Shown piece after piece: positions 6,344 through 14,851 of a stretch of 17,472 nt of DNA. The stretch spans positions 1 through 17,472 of the forward strand of contig JALHTN010000166.1 in NCBI GenBank assembly GCA_022865865.1, given 5' to 3'. A program made the position numbers and the translations under genes. Position 1 is the first letter of the stretch, and every line of letters starts with the position of its first letter. The stretch is from Anaerolineales bacterium (lineage in GTDB: Bacteria > Chloroflexota > Anaerolineae > Anaerolineales > UBA4823). The notes beneath the pieces are model-generated. The model was not told the DNA's origin. It did no database searches and saw nothing but the letters and a program-made list of their open reading frames with translations.

Positions 6344-8399
6344 GCGTTTATTAAACCCGCGCATAATCGCTGCCTTCGGTGGTGCCAATGCCCAGGAGGT
6401 CATTCGCCAGAGCGATCGCATGGGATACCAGGGGGAGATCTGGCCGGTCCATCCCAAGAAGGATGAAATCCTGGGGCGTAGGGTCTACCGGTCGGTGGAG
6501 GATCTCCCTGGAAGTCCCGATGCTGCCTATATTGGGGTTAATCGCAACCTCACCATCGACATTATCAGGGATCTCGCCGCGCGGGATGCAGGTGGTGCGA
6601 TCTGCTATGCGACCGGTTTTGTCGAGGTGGGTGATGAAGGCGCCGAACTCCAGGCACAACTTCTCGAAGCCTCGGGAGATATGCCCCTGATTGGGCCGAA
6701 TTGCTACGGGATGCTCAATTATCTCAATGGGGCGATGCTCTGGCCTGACCAGCAGGGTGGACGGCGAGTCGATGAGGGTGTGGCCATTATCACCATGTCC
6801 TCGAATGTGGGTTTCAACCTCACCATGCAGCGCCGCGGTCTGCCGATTGCCTACATGGTTTCACTGGGTAACAGGTTGAAGTTCGATCTCCATGATGCGA
6901 TTAACATCTTCGCGCAGCAGGACCAGGTAACCGCATTGGGGCTCTTCTTGGAAACAATGCCCGACCCCAAGGCATTTGAGCAGGCTGTCAATTTCGCGCG
7001 AGAGCTGGGCAAACCCATCGTCGCCATGAAGGTCGGCCGCTCCGATGTCGCCCAGAAAGTGGTTGTGTCGCATACGGCTTCGCTGGCCGGTTCTGATGCC
7101 CTGGTCAGCGCGCTCTTCAAACGCCTCGGTGTGGCTCGAGTTAATTCCCTGGAAGCACTCATTGAAGCCTTGAAGGTGCTGCATGTGCTCGGTCCATTAA
7201 AGGGCGGTCGGATGGCAGCAGGGAGCACCTCAGGTGGTGATCTCACGCTGCTCGCCGATGGTATGGGTCCAGGATTAACCATGCCCCCGCTGTCCGCAGA
7301 TGTGACCCAACGCTTGCGTGAGACGGTCCATGAGCGGATCGTGCCTGCCAATCCATTCGATTTCCAGATGTTCGACTGGAATGACGAAGAGCAAAACGCG
7401 AAGAACTTTGCCGCTTTACTATCTGAAGACTTCGACGTTGCCTTGTGTTTGCTCGATTATCCCAGGGAAGACCTCTGTGACCAATCTACCTGGAGTGGTG
7501 CTGAGAGGGGATTTGTCCGGGCAGCCCAGCAAACCGGCACCAAGGCCGCGATTCTGGCGACCTTCTCAGATACGATTACAGAGTCAGTGGCAGCGCGCTT
7601 GATGAAAGATGGCGTTGCTATGCTGGCTGGCATCGATGCTGGACTGGCAGGCATCCAGGCTGCAGTCGATGTGGGCGCGGCCTGGAGACAGCCGCTCAGC
7701 CTACCACTGCTCCCGAAATCAGGCCTGGATCAGGATGGTTCGGTAGAGGTGATGGACGAAGCCGAATCCAAGAGCTTTCTCGCCGGGTTTGGCGTACCGG
7801 TTCCCGCGGGGCAGGTCGTTCACTCGGCTGAAGAGGCAGCCGCCGCGGCTGGGGAGTTGGGTTATCCAGTCGTCGTTAAGGCATTAGGCATCGCTCACAA
7901 GACAGATGTAGGAGGTGTCAAACTCAACCTTGGCAGCGCAGACGAGGTGTCGGCGGCGGTGATGGGGATGACCGGTTTCTCAGAGTCCTATCTGGTTGAG
8001 AAAATGGTCGAAGGAGCCGTGGCGGAGGTCATTGTCGGTATTGCCCATGATGAGCAGTTCGGGCCGTATCTTTTGGTCGGAGGCGGTGGAATTCTGGTCG
8101 AGATGATGAAAGACAGCGCATCAATCCTTTTACCGACCTCCAGAGAGCGGGTGTTACGTGAATTAGGCCAGCTGAATTGTTCACCTCTTTTTACAGGTTT
8201 CCGAGGAGCTCCACCTGCTGACCTGAACGCCGCCGCGGATGTCATCCTGGCGGTTGCGGGCATAGTAGAGAACGACCCGTCTTCCATTATCGAGCTGGAT
8301 ATCAATCCCTTGCTGCTCATGGCGGAAGGCCAGGGGGTGGTTGCGGCTGATGCTTATATCAGCCTGAATGCGAATACCAAGAGCAACCTTGCAAAATGA
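6333..8399 (+). CDS. Acetate/acyl-CoA synthetase, ADP-forming, fused alpha-beta form
   Basis: At 688 residues this is the single-chain ADP-forming acyl-CoA synthetase, which interconverts acyl-CoA + ADP + Pi with acid + CoA + ATP. Domains in order are a CoA-binding Rossmann domain (about 1-130, with GPNCYG at 121-126), a succinyl-CoA-ligase-like domain with the phosphorylated His247 in SHTASLAGSD, a middle ligase domain (about 295-450), and a C-terminal ATP-grasp domain (about 475-688) with KTDVGGVKL at 523-531 and the metal-binding ELDINPL at 654-660. All key residues appear intact. In anaerobes the enzyme often conserves energy from acyl-CoA; it can also activate acids. Here it probably provides or drains the substrate of the adjacent acyl-CoA dehydrogenase. 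It is visibly richer in G+C, especially at third codon positions, than the genes before it. The AGGAGGG site inside etfA and the eleven-base overlap show coupled translation. Confidence 0.93.
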   Translation: MSFERLLNPRIIAAFGGANAQEVIRQSDRMGYQGEIWPVHPKKDEILGRRVYRSVEDLPGSPDAAYIGVNRNLTIDIIRDLAARDAGGAICYATGFVEVGDEGAELQAQLLEASGDMPLIGPNCYGMLNYLNGAMLWPDQQGGRRVDEGVAIITMSSNVGFNLTMQRRGLPIAYMVSLGNRLKFDLHDAINIFAQQDQVTALGLFLETMPDPKAFEQAVNFARELGKPIVAMKVGRSDVAQKVVVSHTASLAGSDALVSALFKRLGVARVNSLEALIEALKVLHVLGPLKGGRMAAGSTSGGDLTLLADGMGPGLTMPPLSADVTQRLRETVHERIVPANPFDFQMFDWNDEEQNAKNFAALLSEDFDVALCLLDYPREDLCDQSTWSGAERGFVRAAQQTGTKAAILATFSDTITESVAARLMKDGVAMLAGIDAGLAGIQAAVDVGAAWRQPLSLPLLPKSGLDQDGSVEVMDEAESKSFLAGFGVPVPAGQVVHSAEEAAAAAGELGYPVVVKALGIAHKTDVGGVKLNLGSADEVSAAVMGMTGFSESYLVEKMVEGAVAEVIVGIAHDEQFGPYLLVGGGGILVEMMKDSASILLPTSRERVLRELGQLNCSPLFTGFRGAPPADLNAAADVILAVAGIVENDPSSIIELDINPLLLMAEGQGVVAADAYISLNANTKSNLAK

Positions 8400-8422
8400 C
8401 CCAATCGGTTAGGAAAATCATA

Positions 8423-8653
8423 ATGCGCGACTTCCTCAAGACCAACAGAAATGATCAGATACTCGAGAACGCCCTGGACCAGCCAAAAGCCAATGCCCAA
8501 TCAATTCGAATATTAGGCAGGATTATGGCACCAGGGGGTCACAGCTCGGACGAACTGCACCTCGCGTTAGCCCCGGATGCCGACGTGCCTCCATACAGTA
8601 TTGATGTGTTCCACAGTTATAAATTCAATCAGATCAAAAGCACCGAAAAGTAA
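8423..8653 (+). CDS. Small protein of unknown function
   Basis: I do not recognise this short frame. From ATG 8423, which has AGGA at 8411-8414 eight bases upstream, it encodes 76 residues. An earlier in-frame ATG at 8396 overlaps the synthetase stop as ATGA but has no clear ribosome binding site. The product is polar at the N-terminus (MRDFLKTNRNDQ) and holds a GGHSSDELHLALAPDADVPP segment. No membrane helix, Cys pair or signal peptide is visible. Its stop overlaps a further ATG as TAATG, so it sits snugly between the synthetase and the iron-sulfur protein gene. Position and spacing support a real gene; lack of a recognisable family is the main doubt, and a decayed remnant is possible. Confidence 0.45.
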   Translation: MRDFLKTNRNDQILENALDQPKANAQSIRILGRIMAPGGHSSDELHLALAPDADVPPYSIDVFHSYKFNQIKSTEK

Positions 8654-8700
8654 TGCTCCGAGATAGTGGCTCGGACCTGCGGTGGAAAGGACCCAAGCAC

Positions 8701-9468
8701 ATGAAATCCAACGGCAATAAGATCGAGAAAATAATCGTCGATAAGGCGCTAGAGATGGGTGCAACGTTGGCGGGAATCGCGACCATCGCTGATCTGAAAG
8801 CTTCCCCATCTTATGAGATCTACAGCAAAAAGCCGTTTTACGAAGAATACGATCCATCATCCCCAGATTACCATGAATTCAAGGAGGTCGAATGGCGCGA
8901 GGAGCACAAATCAGTGCTGGTGTGGGCTTTGGCCCATCCGGCATCCGAACCGGTACTCGATTGGTGGAGCTTGAAGGTTAAGGGCTTTACCCTCGGCAAT
9001 GGTGTGATGAGGATGCAGTCGAGAAAAATGCGCATATGGATGGAGGGTGAACTGGGCATAAAGGCCTTTTCTCTGCCGTATCAGATCGAGTACGGGGGAG
9101 CTTTCCTCAAGGATTCCGCCCATCTGGCTGGTTTGGGGGTGATCGGCAAAAACAACCTACTGGTAACTCCAGAGTTTGGAACGCGAGTCCGTCTTCGAGG
9201 GATCTTCATCGAAGCTGAGCTCAAGCCAACCGGTCCTATCGACTTCGACCCGTGCAATGGCTGCAGCAGGCCCTGCCACCGCGCTTGTCCGAGAGATGCG
9301 TTCCGCAGCGGGGCCTTTGAGAGGGCATTGTGCAAGGATGAGAATGACGAACGCTATGCCAATGAGCAACTGATGGATGGTTCGGTTTTTGGGATCGAAG
9401 AGGCCAGCATGGTCATGAAGCCCTGCCGGTACTGCGAGCTCGCCTGCCCCGTCGCGCAAGGTGTCTGA
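8701..9468 (+). CDS. QueG-like (epoxyqueuosine reductase-family) double [4Fe-4S] protein
   Basis: This 255-residue protein resembles the corrinoid-binding reductase family that includes epoxyqueuosine reductase QueG and the reductive dehalogenases. The segment AGLGVIGKNNLLVTPEFG at 143-160 matches the QueG core, where it contributes to cobalamin binding. It is followed by a ferredoxin-like domain with CNGCSRPCHRACP (Cys185, 188, 192, 196), Cys211 and CRYCELACP (Cys242, 245, 249), enough for two [4Fe-4S] clusters. The HEAT-repeat tail of true QueG is absent, so a tRNA substrate is doubtful. A redox or corrinoid-related role tied to the methyl-group chemistry encoded upstream is an inference. 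I chose ATG 8701 because GGAAAGGA lies nine bases before it. An in-frame ATG at 8653, overlapping the previous stop, would add 16 residues and is less convincing. It is the last intact gene of the plus-strand set. Confidence 0.85.
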   Translation: MKSNGNKIEKIIVDKALEMGATLAGIATIADLKASPSYEIYSKKPFYEEYDPSSPDYHEFKEVEWREEHKSVLVWALAHPASEPVLDWWSLKVKGFTLGNGVMRMQSRKMRIWMEGELGIKAFSLPYQIEYGGAFLKDSAHLAGLGVIGKNNLLVTPEFGTRVRLRGIFIEAELKPTGPIDFDPCNGCSRPCHRACPRDAFRSGAFERALCKDENDERYANEQLMDGSVFGIEEASMVMKPCRYCELACPVAQGV

Positions 9469-9528
9469 ATTTGAATCACAGCTCCACCATTCGAGCTCCA
9501 TCGCCCTGGGCGAGTATTTTCAGAAACC

Positions 9529-9987
9529 ACTTATTATGATTCAGAGGTAGATGAAGATGCTGGGCATGAGCTAGGCGCTAAGAGTCTTCCCTTTGACGAA
9601 GTCCTGGCCGAAGCGGATTTTATCAGCCTCCACGTACCTCTCACCACCGAGACCTATCACTTGATCAGTGAACGCGAATTCAAGTTAATGAAACCGTCGA
9701 GTGTGCTAATCAACACCTCCCGCGGACCGATAGTCGATCCCCATGCTCTTTACAACGCCTTAATGGCGAAGGAGATTGCGTACGCGGCGTTAGACGTGAC
9801 CGAACCCGAACCGATCCTCATAGACGATCCCCTGCTCACTTTGGATAATTGCTTAATCGTCCCCCACATTGCTAGCTCGAGTGTTGCGTCTCGGAATAAG
9901 ATGGCGACGATGGCGGCTGCTAATCTGGAAGCAGGGCTTGAGGGCAAGTTATTGCCAAACTGCGTAAATCCAGAGGTGTTTGATTAA
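9529..9987 (+). pseudogene. C-terminal remnant of a D-2-hydroxyacid dehydrogenase
   Basis: This frame encodes the second half of a D-isomer-specific 2-hydroxyacid dehydrogenase (glyoxylate/hydroxypyruvate reductase or phosphoglycerate dehydrogenase type). It reads YYDSEVDEDAGHELGA, then ADFISLHVPLT, INTSRGPIVD with the substrate-binding Arg, LDVTEPEP with the catalytic-triad Glu, and the VPHIASSS His motif, ending in VNPEVFD. The N-terminal catalytic half and the GxGxxG loop are missing. In-frame sequence further upstream (9502-9528, reading RPGRVFSET) may be the mangled start of the Rossmann domain with about a dozen codons deleted. No start codon with a ribosome binding site precedes it; the first possible internal start is TTG 9661. 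It begins some 40-60 bases after the iron-sulfur protein gene ends. It is most likely a deletion remnant at a rearrangement boundary. Confidence 0.85.
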
Positions 9988-10032
9988 TTAAATGGAATTC
10001 AACTTCTTTCCCGAGAAAAGAGACAACGATTT
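9988..10032. other. Short convergent intergenic gap
   Basis: These 45 bases separate the plus-strand remnant from the minus-strand E1 gene. I see no hairpin with a T-run on either strand, so transcription termination for both sides is not explained by an obvious intrinsic terminator. Confidence 0.5.
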
Positions 10033-12492
10033 CTAGACGCCCGCGCGATTTCTCCTGAGGATTTCCTCTGTCGTCTGATTTGTGACCGGTGAGTAGTTTG
10101 GAAGTGGCATAATTCGATTATGGACTGTGTCGATGATCCACTCTTTTTGGGGGAAGAAAGCCTCTTCCAACTCAGCTGGAGGTGTTATCCAATTTCGGGA
10201 ACCAACGACAGCCACAGGTGCGTCTAGGTAGTCGAACGCTAGCTGGTTTATGTTCGAAGCCATAGTATGTAAAAAGGAGCCCCGCTCACAAGCGTCAGAA
10301 GCCAGTAATACCTTGCCTGATTTTCTGACCGATTTCAAGATCAGTTCATAATTGAGCGGGTTGATAAATCGAGCATCGATGACTTCTACATCAAGGTCAT
10401 ATTGTTTTTCGAGTTCCTCTGCTGCTTCTAAGGCTCGATAGAGGGTAGCGCCAATGGTCACGAAAGTAAGATCCTTTCCCTCGCGCTTAATCGCTGGCTC
10501 TCCCATTTCAATTTCGTAGTATTCAATGGGAACTCCACTTTCAACAAATTGTTCCGTCTGGTTGTAGAGGCGCTGGCTCTCAAAGAAGACGACTGGATCT
10601 GTCCCGCGCAATGCTAAGTTAAGCATTCCTTTTGCATCGTAAGGTGTTGCTGGGAACATAGCTTTGAGGCCAGGTATATGCGCGACTAATGAGGTCCAAT
10701 CCTGAGAATGTTGAGCGCCATATTTGGCACCCACCGACACGCGTAGGACCAATGGCATTTGCAGAATATTCGCTGACATCGCTTGCCACTTAGCCATTTG
10801 ATTAAAGATCTCATCCCCGGCTCGGCCCATGAAGTCGCAGTACATAAGCTCAGCCACGACACGGCCTCCGCTCATGGCATATCCAACTGCTGTTCCGACG
10901 ATTGCTCCTTCAGATATCGGCGTGTTGAATAACCGGTGGTATGGTAAACACTCGGTCAAACCACGGTAGACGCCAAATGCTCCTCCCCAATCCCTGTTTT
11001 CCTCTCCATAAGCAATCATGGTTGGATCTTCATAAAATCGGTGCATCATGGCCTCAAAGAGGGCTTCTGCATACGTTAGAGTTTTTAGCTTAGGTGTGGG
11101 TTTACCATCGATTAACCCAAAACGATGCTTGCCGTAAGTGACCTTTAGTCGGCTTTCATCTTTCGGGATGAGAACTTCGGGCTTTCCTTCTGCCATACGG
11201 TCGATATATTGATTGGAAAACATCATGCCGCCAATCATGTCTTTATCGACATTAACCCGAGGTGAAATCTCCAGGGAAGAAGCGGCTTCCAATACCATGA
11301 TTAACCTTTCAGAGATTTCTTGATGATAAGCATCCAAATCAGTATCCCCCGCGTGGCTGTTTTCCTTCAGATATTCTCGGAACCAGACAATTGAGTCTTG
11401 CTCCCGCCAGAGGTCTACTTCGGATTTATCACGGTAAGTGGAGGCATCTGAAGGTGAATGGCCTGAGAAGCGATACGTTAGCGTATCCAAAAGGACAGGT
11501 CCACGTCCCTCTTGAAGGACTTCCATTTTTCGTTCAATGGAATCCGCAACAGCAAGCGGATTAAAGCCATCAATCCTTTCAGCGTGCATGCCTTCTGGAT
11601 TTACACCTAAGCCAACCCGCGCAAGGTTCTTGAAACCCATCGTTTCACCCATGGGTTGACCGCCCATCGCGTAAAAGTTGTCCATAAAATTAAAGATGAT
11701 TGGCAAACCACCTCCAAGGTCTTGATCCCATAAGGTACGGTACTGGTCCATTGCGGCGAACATCATTCCTTCCCACACAGGTCCACAACCCATAGAACCA
11801 TCCCCAATATTGGCGATAACGATGCCCGGTTTTCGATTTATTCGCTTAAAAAGTGCCGCACCAGCGGCAATATCCGCAGAGCCGCCCACAATGGCGTTAT
11901 TCGGCATTACGCCGAACGGAAGGAAAAAGGCGTGCATGGATCCGCCCATCCCCATATTAAACCCAGTCTCCCGACCGAAAATCTCAGCTAATGTTCCATA
12001 GAGAACGTAATCGATTGCCAGGCTTTTTATACCACCCTTGGAAAACTGCTCCACAACGCGCAGTATTTTCCCTTCCAAATAGGACTCCATAATCTCCATT
12101 AATTCATCCTCGCTTAGCTGAGGGATTGCAGAAAAGCTTTTCGCGAGGATCTCCCCATGGCTTCGATGGGAGCCGAAGATAAAATCAAATGGATGCAGAT
12201 GGTAGGCTTGGCCAACCGCAGCCGCTTCCTGACCAGTGGATAAATGAGCTGGACCTTGGTGGTTGTATTTGATTCCCCCGTAATCCCCTTCCATTTTCAC
12301 ACGATCTAACATAGTCTCAAATTCGCGTATGAAAACCATATCCCTGTACATTCTGATTAAGTTACCAGGGCCATATTTTTTGGATTCCTTGATTGGATCT
12401 GTTACATAAGTATTAATAGGAATTTCGTTGCTATTTATCTTCGACGCTTGTCGGACCTGCGCAGGATCAATCAAAATTTCCTTTGTCATCAT
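10033..12492 (-). CDS. 2-oxoacid dehydrogenase E1, fused alpha-beta single chain
   Basis: This 819-residue thiamine-diphosphate enzyme decarboxylates a 2-oxoacid and transfers the acyl group to the lipoyl domain of the E2 encoded just upstream. The alpha half (about 40-400) carries [15 protein letters not shown] at 181-187, the TPP/Mg motif from GDGSMG at 230-235 to MDN at 270-272, and the [10 protein letters not shown] loop at 340-349. The beta half (about 470-800) carries [11 protein letters not shown], Glu528 in ISEGAIVG and QHSQ with His595. Alpha and beta are usually separate genes in bacterial PDH, BCKDH and acetoin dehydrogenase; this is a fusion. About 45 extra residues lie between HRSHGEIL and GRETGF, and the GDG-to-Asn spacing is stretched by a GGG-containing insert. 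The start has AGGTGA almost touching the first of two ATGs, so initiation may be at the second. Pyruvate, acetoin or a branched-chain oxoacid are all possible substrates. No E3 gene is nearby. Confidence 0.92.
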   Translation of the reverse strand: MMTKEILIDPAQVRQASKINSNEIPINTYVTDPIKESKKYGPGNLIRMYRDMVFIREFETMLDRVKMEGDYGGIKYNHQGPAHLSTGQEAAAVGQAYHLHPFDFIFGSHRSHGEILAKSFSAIPQLSEDELMEIMESYLEGKILRVVEQFSKGGIKSLAIDYVLYGTLAEIFGRETGFNMGMGGSMHAFFLPFGVMPNNAIVGGSADIAAGAALFKRINRKPGIVIANIGDGSMGCGPVWEGMMFAAMDQYRTLWDQDLGGGLPIIFNFMDNFYAMGGQPMGETMGFKNLARVGLGVNPEGMHAERIDGFNPLAVADSIERKMEVLQEGRGPVLLDTLTYRFSGHSPSDASTYRDKSEVDLWREQDSIVWFREYLKENSHAGDTDLDAYHQEISERLIMVLEAASSLEISPRVNVDKDMIGGMMFSNQYIDRMAEGKPEVLIPKDESRLKVTYGKHRFGLIDGKPTPKLKTLTYAEALFEAMMHRFYEDPTMIAYGEENRDWGGAFGVYRGLTECLPYHRLFNTPISEGAIVGTAVGYAMSGGRVVAELMYCDFMGRAGDEIFNQMAKWQAMSANILQMPLVLRVSVGAKYGAQHSQDWTSLVAHIPGLKAMFPATPYDAKGMLNLALRGTDPVVFFESQRLYNQTEQFVESGVPIEYYEIEMGEPAIKREGKDLTFVTIGATLYRALEAAEELEKQYDLDVEVIDARFINPLNYELILKSVRKSGKVLLASDACERGSFLHTMASNINQLAFDYLDAPVAVVGSRNWITPPAELEEAFFPQKEWIIDTVHNRIMPLPNYSPVTNQTTEEILRRNRAGV

Positions 12493-12530
12493 TCACCTAT
12501 TTGTCTTGAAATAACGGATGTAGAAGTAAC

Positions 12531-13913
12531 TTATAAGGCAAGGAACAGGTCGATATCAGCAATTCCTTGAGATACAGCGCTTAGAAAGCGTGCAGCGGGT
12601 GCGCCGTCCACAACCTGATGATTAATTGTAAGAGATAAGCCCAGATGCGGGATAAAGGTTATTTCCCCGTCCAACTCTATCGGTTTCAAATTAATGTTTC
12701 CCACTCCTAAAATTCCAACCTGTGGAGGATTAAGTATTGGGGTAAAGCTTTCAATTCCCAAGCCGCCTAGATTAGTCACGGTAAATGTTCCACCTGTTAA
12801 TTCATCCGGGTTGATGTCCCCTTTAATGCAAGCTTGTGCCTGACGCCTGGATTCTTCCGTGATTCTTTTCAAGCTTTTTTCATTTGCCGAAACTAACACT
12901 GGCACGATTAGACCCCGCGGAGTATCTACTGCAACCCCTAAATGCACATCTCTGTATTGGTATATTGTCTCGTTCTCAAATAGAGCATTGAGATCCGGAT
13001 AATTCACCAGTACGCGGGATACTACGAAGAGGACCAAATCATTGATGGTTACATCTCGTAAGTCCCATTCTTCAGGACTTTCCTTGAGTTGCTTCCGATA
13101 ATCAACTAGAGATCTAGCATCCGCGGAGGTGTTGAGTGTGAGTTGGGCTGTTGTTTGCAACGATTCCTGCATACGTTGGGCGATTAATCGTCGCATGCCT
13201 CGTATAGGTATTGCTTTTCTTTCCTCAGCATGGGAAGGTTCTTTAATCTCGCTGCTTATTTGAGCTGCACCAGGGATAAGATCCTTAGACATAATCCGCC
13301 CCCGGGTACCGGAACCCTCCACCGGAGCGATGAAATCGCCCTTTTCAAGCATTGATTTTGCCAAGGGTGAGATCAATGCTTTAGCTGCCAAGGCTTCTTG
13401 CACATCACGCTCGATCACCCGCCCCCCAGGACCCGAGCCTATCAATTGGAGAACATCGATTTCTTTCTTTATTGCTAACCTTCTAGCCCTGGGGGATACG
13501 AAAACTCTGGATTGCATCGGGTGGGTGGACTCTTCGAACCCCATATCCGCCTCACCACCATCTTCAACCATTTCAGTGAGAATTTCTCCAGGGGTTACAG
13601 GAATTTCAGGACCTATATCTTCCGCAACGACTTTACCCGGGGATTTATCTGGTCTATATGCATTCACATCCTCGCCAGGTTCACCAATCACGGCGATATT
13701 TGTAAATATGGGCACCTCATCCCCAGCTTGGAAAAAAATATCCAGCAATGTACCGGACGCTGGGCTGGGGACTTCCAAAACCGCTTTATCGGTTTCCGCA
13801 TCGCACAAAGCCTCACCTTCTGAAATCATATCCCCAATGGATTTGTGCCACTGGAGGATGAGGCAACTTTCCACAGTATTCCCTTGCTTAGGCATAACAA
13901 CAGGAGTCACCAT
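12531..13913 (-). CDS. Dihydrolipoamide acyltransferase (E2) with two E3/E1-binding domains
   Basis: This 460-residue protein is the core acyltransferase of a 2-oxoacid dehydrogenase complex. The N-terminal lipoyl domain (about 3-78) has the lipoylated Lys43 in ETDKA. After an acidic Pro-rich linker come two consecutive peripheral-subunit-binding domains: VFVSPRARRLA to ERDVQEAL (about 138-175) and LISPLAKSMLE to MSKDLIPG (about 180-215). The catalytic domain (about 230-460) begins with IPIRGMRRLIAQRM and ends with the active-site NHQVVDG (His432, Asp436). One such domain is usual in bacterial E2, so the tandem pair is notable. The start has GAGGG seven bases before ATG 13913. The E1 gene follows 38 bases after the stop, and a DeoR-family regulator gene precedes it, so the three probably form one operon. 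The acyl specificity cannot be read from the sequence. Confidence 0.93.
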   Translation of the reverse strand: MVTPVVMPKQGNTVESCLILQWHKSIGDMISEGEALCDAETDKAVLEVPSPASGTLLDIFFQAGDEVPIFTNIAVIGEPGEDVNAYRPDKSPGKVVAEDIGPEIPVTPGEILTEMVEDGGEADMGFEESTHPMQSRVFVSPRARRLAIKKEIDVLQLIGSGPGGRVIERDVQEALAAKALISPLAKSMLEKGDFIAPVEGSGTRGRIMSKDLIPGAAQISSEIKEPSHAEERKAIPIRGMRRLIAQRMQESLQTTAQLTLNTSADARSLVDYRKQLKESPEEWDLRDVTINDLVLFVVSRVLVNYPDLNALFENETIYQYRDVHLGVAVDTPRGLIVPVLVSANEKSLKRITEESRRQAQACIKGDINPDELTGGTFTVTNLGGLGIESFTPILNPPQVGILGVGNINLKPIELDGEITFIPHLGLSLTINHQVVDGAPAARFLSAVSQGIADIDLFLAL

Positions 13914-14007
13914 GTATGATCCCTCAAATTGAAGTGAAAAATATTGATCCCTTGTAACATAATAAATTTGTTCATGATAATCTTCAGATTGGTCCTGCTC
14001 GCACGAT
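13914..14007. other. Leader between regulator gene and E2 gene
   Basis: This 94-base AT-rich gap holds the GAGGG ribosome binding site of the E2 gene near its left end. I see no promoter close to consensus and no hairpin with a T-run, so E2 is more likely read from the promoter upstream of the regulator. Confidence 0.4.
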
Positions 14008-14787
14008 TTAGACCAATATTACCTTTATGCCCATCTTGCGTACTTGATTGATGAGATCTGGAGGGGCTTGAGAATCGGTGATCACCAATTCAACTTCTTC
14101 TAACTGTGCGAATGAAGTTAGGCCAACTCGACCCCACTTGGTTCCATCCAAGACAATGATGACCTCTCGACATGCATCAACCAATGAACGTTTAAATTCG
14201 GCTTCTTCTGGACTGACATCTGTCAACCCATCTGCAGCAGTAATCCCATGGGCGCCAAAAAAACCTTTTTGAATGATAAATTTCCCCAATAACCCTAAAT
14301 CATCAGGCTTGACTAAAGAAGCTGTATCCTGCCTTACCTTTCCGCCAGGCATTACAACAGTCACGCCAGTAGCATCTAGCATTTCTTGAGCGATGACAAG
14401 GCTGTTGGTCAGGATAGTAAGATTCCGATGATTCTTAAGGTATTGGGCAATGGCCAGGGTAGTGCTACTACTATCCAGGAAAATTGCATCGCCATCAAAA
14501 ATCATGGCTGCCGCCTCTTTACCTATCCACATTTTTTCCTGAATTTGGCGTTGGCGACGCAATCCCAAAGAGAGCTCATGAAACCCCACCTTGTTAGGAA
14601 CAGCACCTCCATGGGTTCGGATGATTAAATTATTATCGGCAAGTGCCTGCAAATCACTACGAATTGTGGCACCTGAAACCCCTAGCTGATCGCTAAGCTC
14701 CACAACCGAAACTCGCCCATTTATTCTTATAAGCCTGAGGATCTCCAGCCGCCGCTCTTCCAGGAACAATTCTTTCGAAGTTTTCAT
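14008..14787 (-). CDS. DeoR/GlpR-family transcriptional regulator
   Basis: This 259-residue protein has the DeoR-family layout. An N-terminal winged helix-turn-helix (about 12-65) carries RRLEILRLI, VSVVELSDQLGVSGATIRSDL and the IIRTHGGAV wing. A C-terminal DeoRC sensor domain (about 80-240) has FLDSSSTT, LTILTNS and the FFGAHGIT and DGTKWGR segments. Family members are usually repressors whose sensor domain binds a phosphorylated sugar or related metabolite. It lies first in the minus-strand unit ahead of E2 and E1, so it probably controls its own operon. A consensus promoter and paired TTTCATT repeats lie directly upstream. Control of an oxoacid dehydrogenase by a DeoR-type protein is unusual and may link the complex to sugar or sugar-acid catabolism, which is inference. 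Length and domains appear complete. Confidence 0.92.
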   Translation of the reverse strand: MKTSKELFLEERRLEILRLIRINGRVSVVELSDQLGVSGATIRSDLQALADNNLIIRTHGGAVPNKVGFHELSLGLRRQRQIQEKMWIGKEAAAMIFDGDAIFLDSSSTTLAIAQYLKNHRNLTILTNSLVIAQEMLDATGVTVVMPGGKVRQDTASLVKPDDLGLLGKFIIQKGFFGAHGITAADGLTDVSPEEAEFKRSLVDACREVIIVLDGTKWGRVGLTSFAQLEEVELVITDSQAPPDLINQVRKMGIKVILV

Positions 14788-14824
14788 TTGAACCCAATGA
14801 TATTCGGTATTACTTTTTAGAATA

Positions 14825-14851
14825 TTTCATTTGCTTTTATTTTCTTTCATT
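14825..14851. promoter_or_regulatory. Candidate operator: two TTTCATT direct repeats 20 bases apart
   Basis: TTTCATT occurs at 14825-14831 and again at 14845-14851, exactly 20 bases apart (about two helical turns), with further TTTT-rich near-copies between. The right copy overlaps the -10 box of the regulator promoter. DeoR-family proteins commonly bind short direct repeats near their own promoter, so autoregulation is plausible. AT-richness makes chance repeats possible. Confidence 0.4.

Noticed and set aside
9661..9987. Intact short dehydrogenase starting at TTG 9661
   Set aside because: Recognisable family sequence continues upstream in the same frame to about 9529, so this start is internal and the protein would lack its nucleotide-binding loop.
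13330..13932. 200-residue plus-strand frame opposite the E2 gene
   Set aside because: It is antisense to a clear E2 coding region and has Ser/Pro-rich, non-family sequence.
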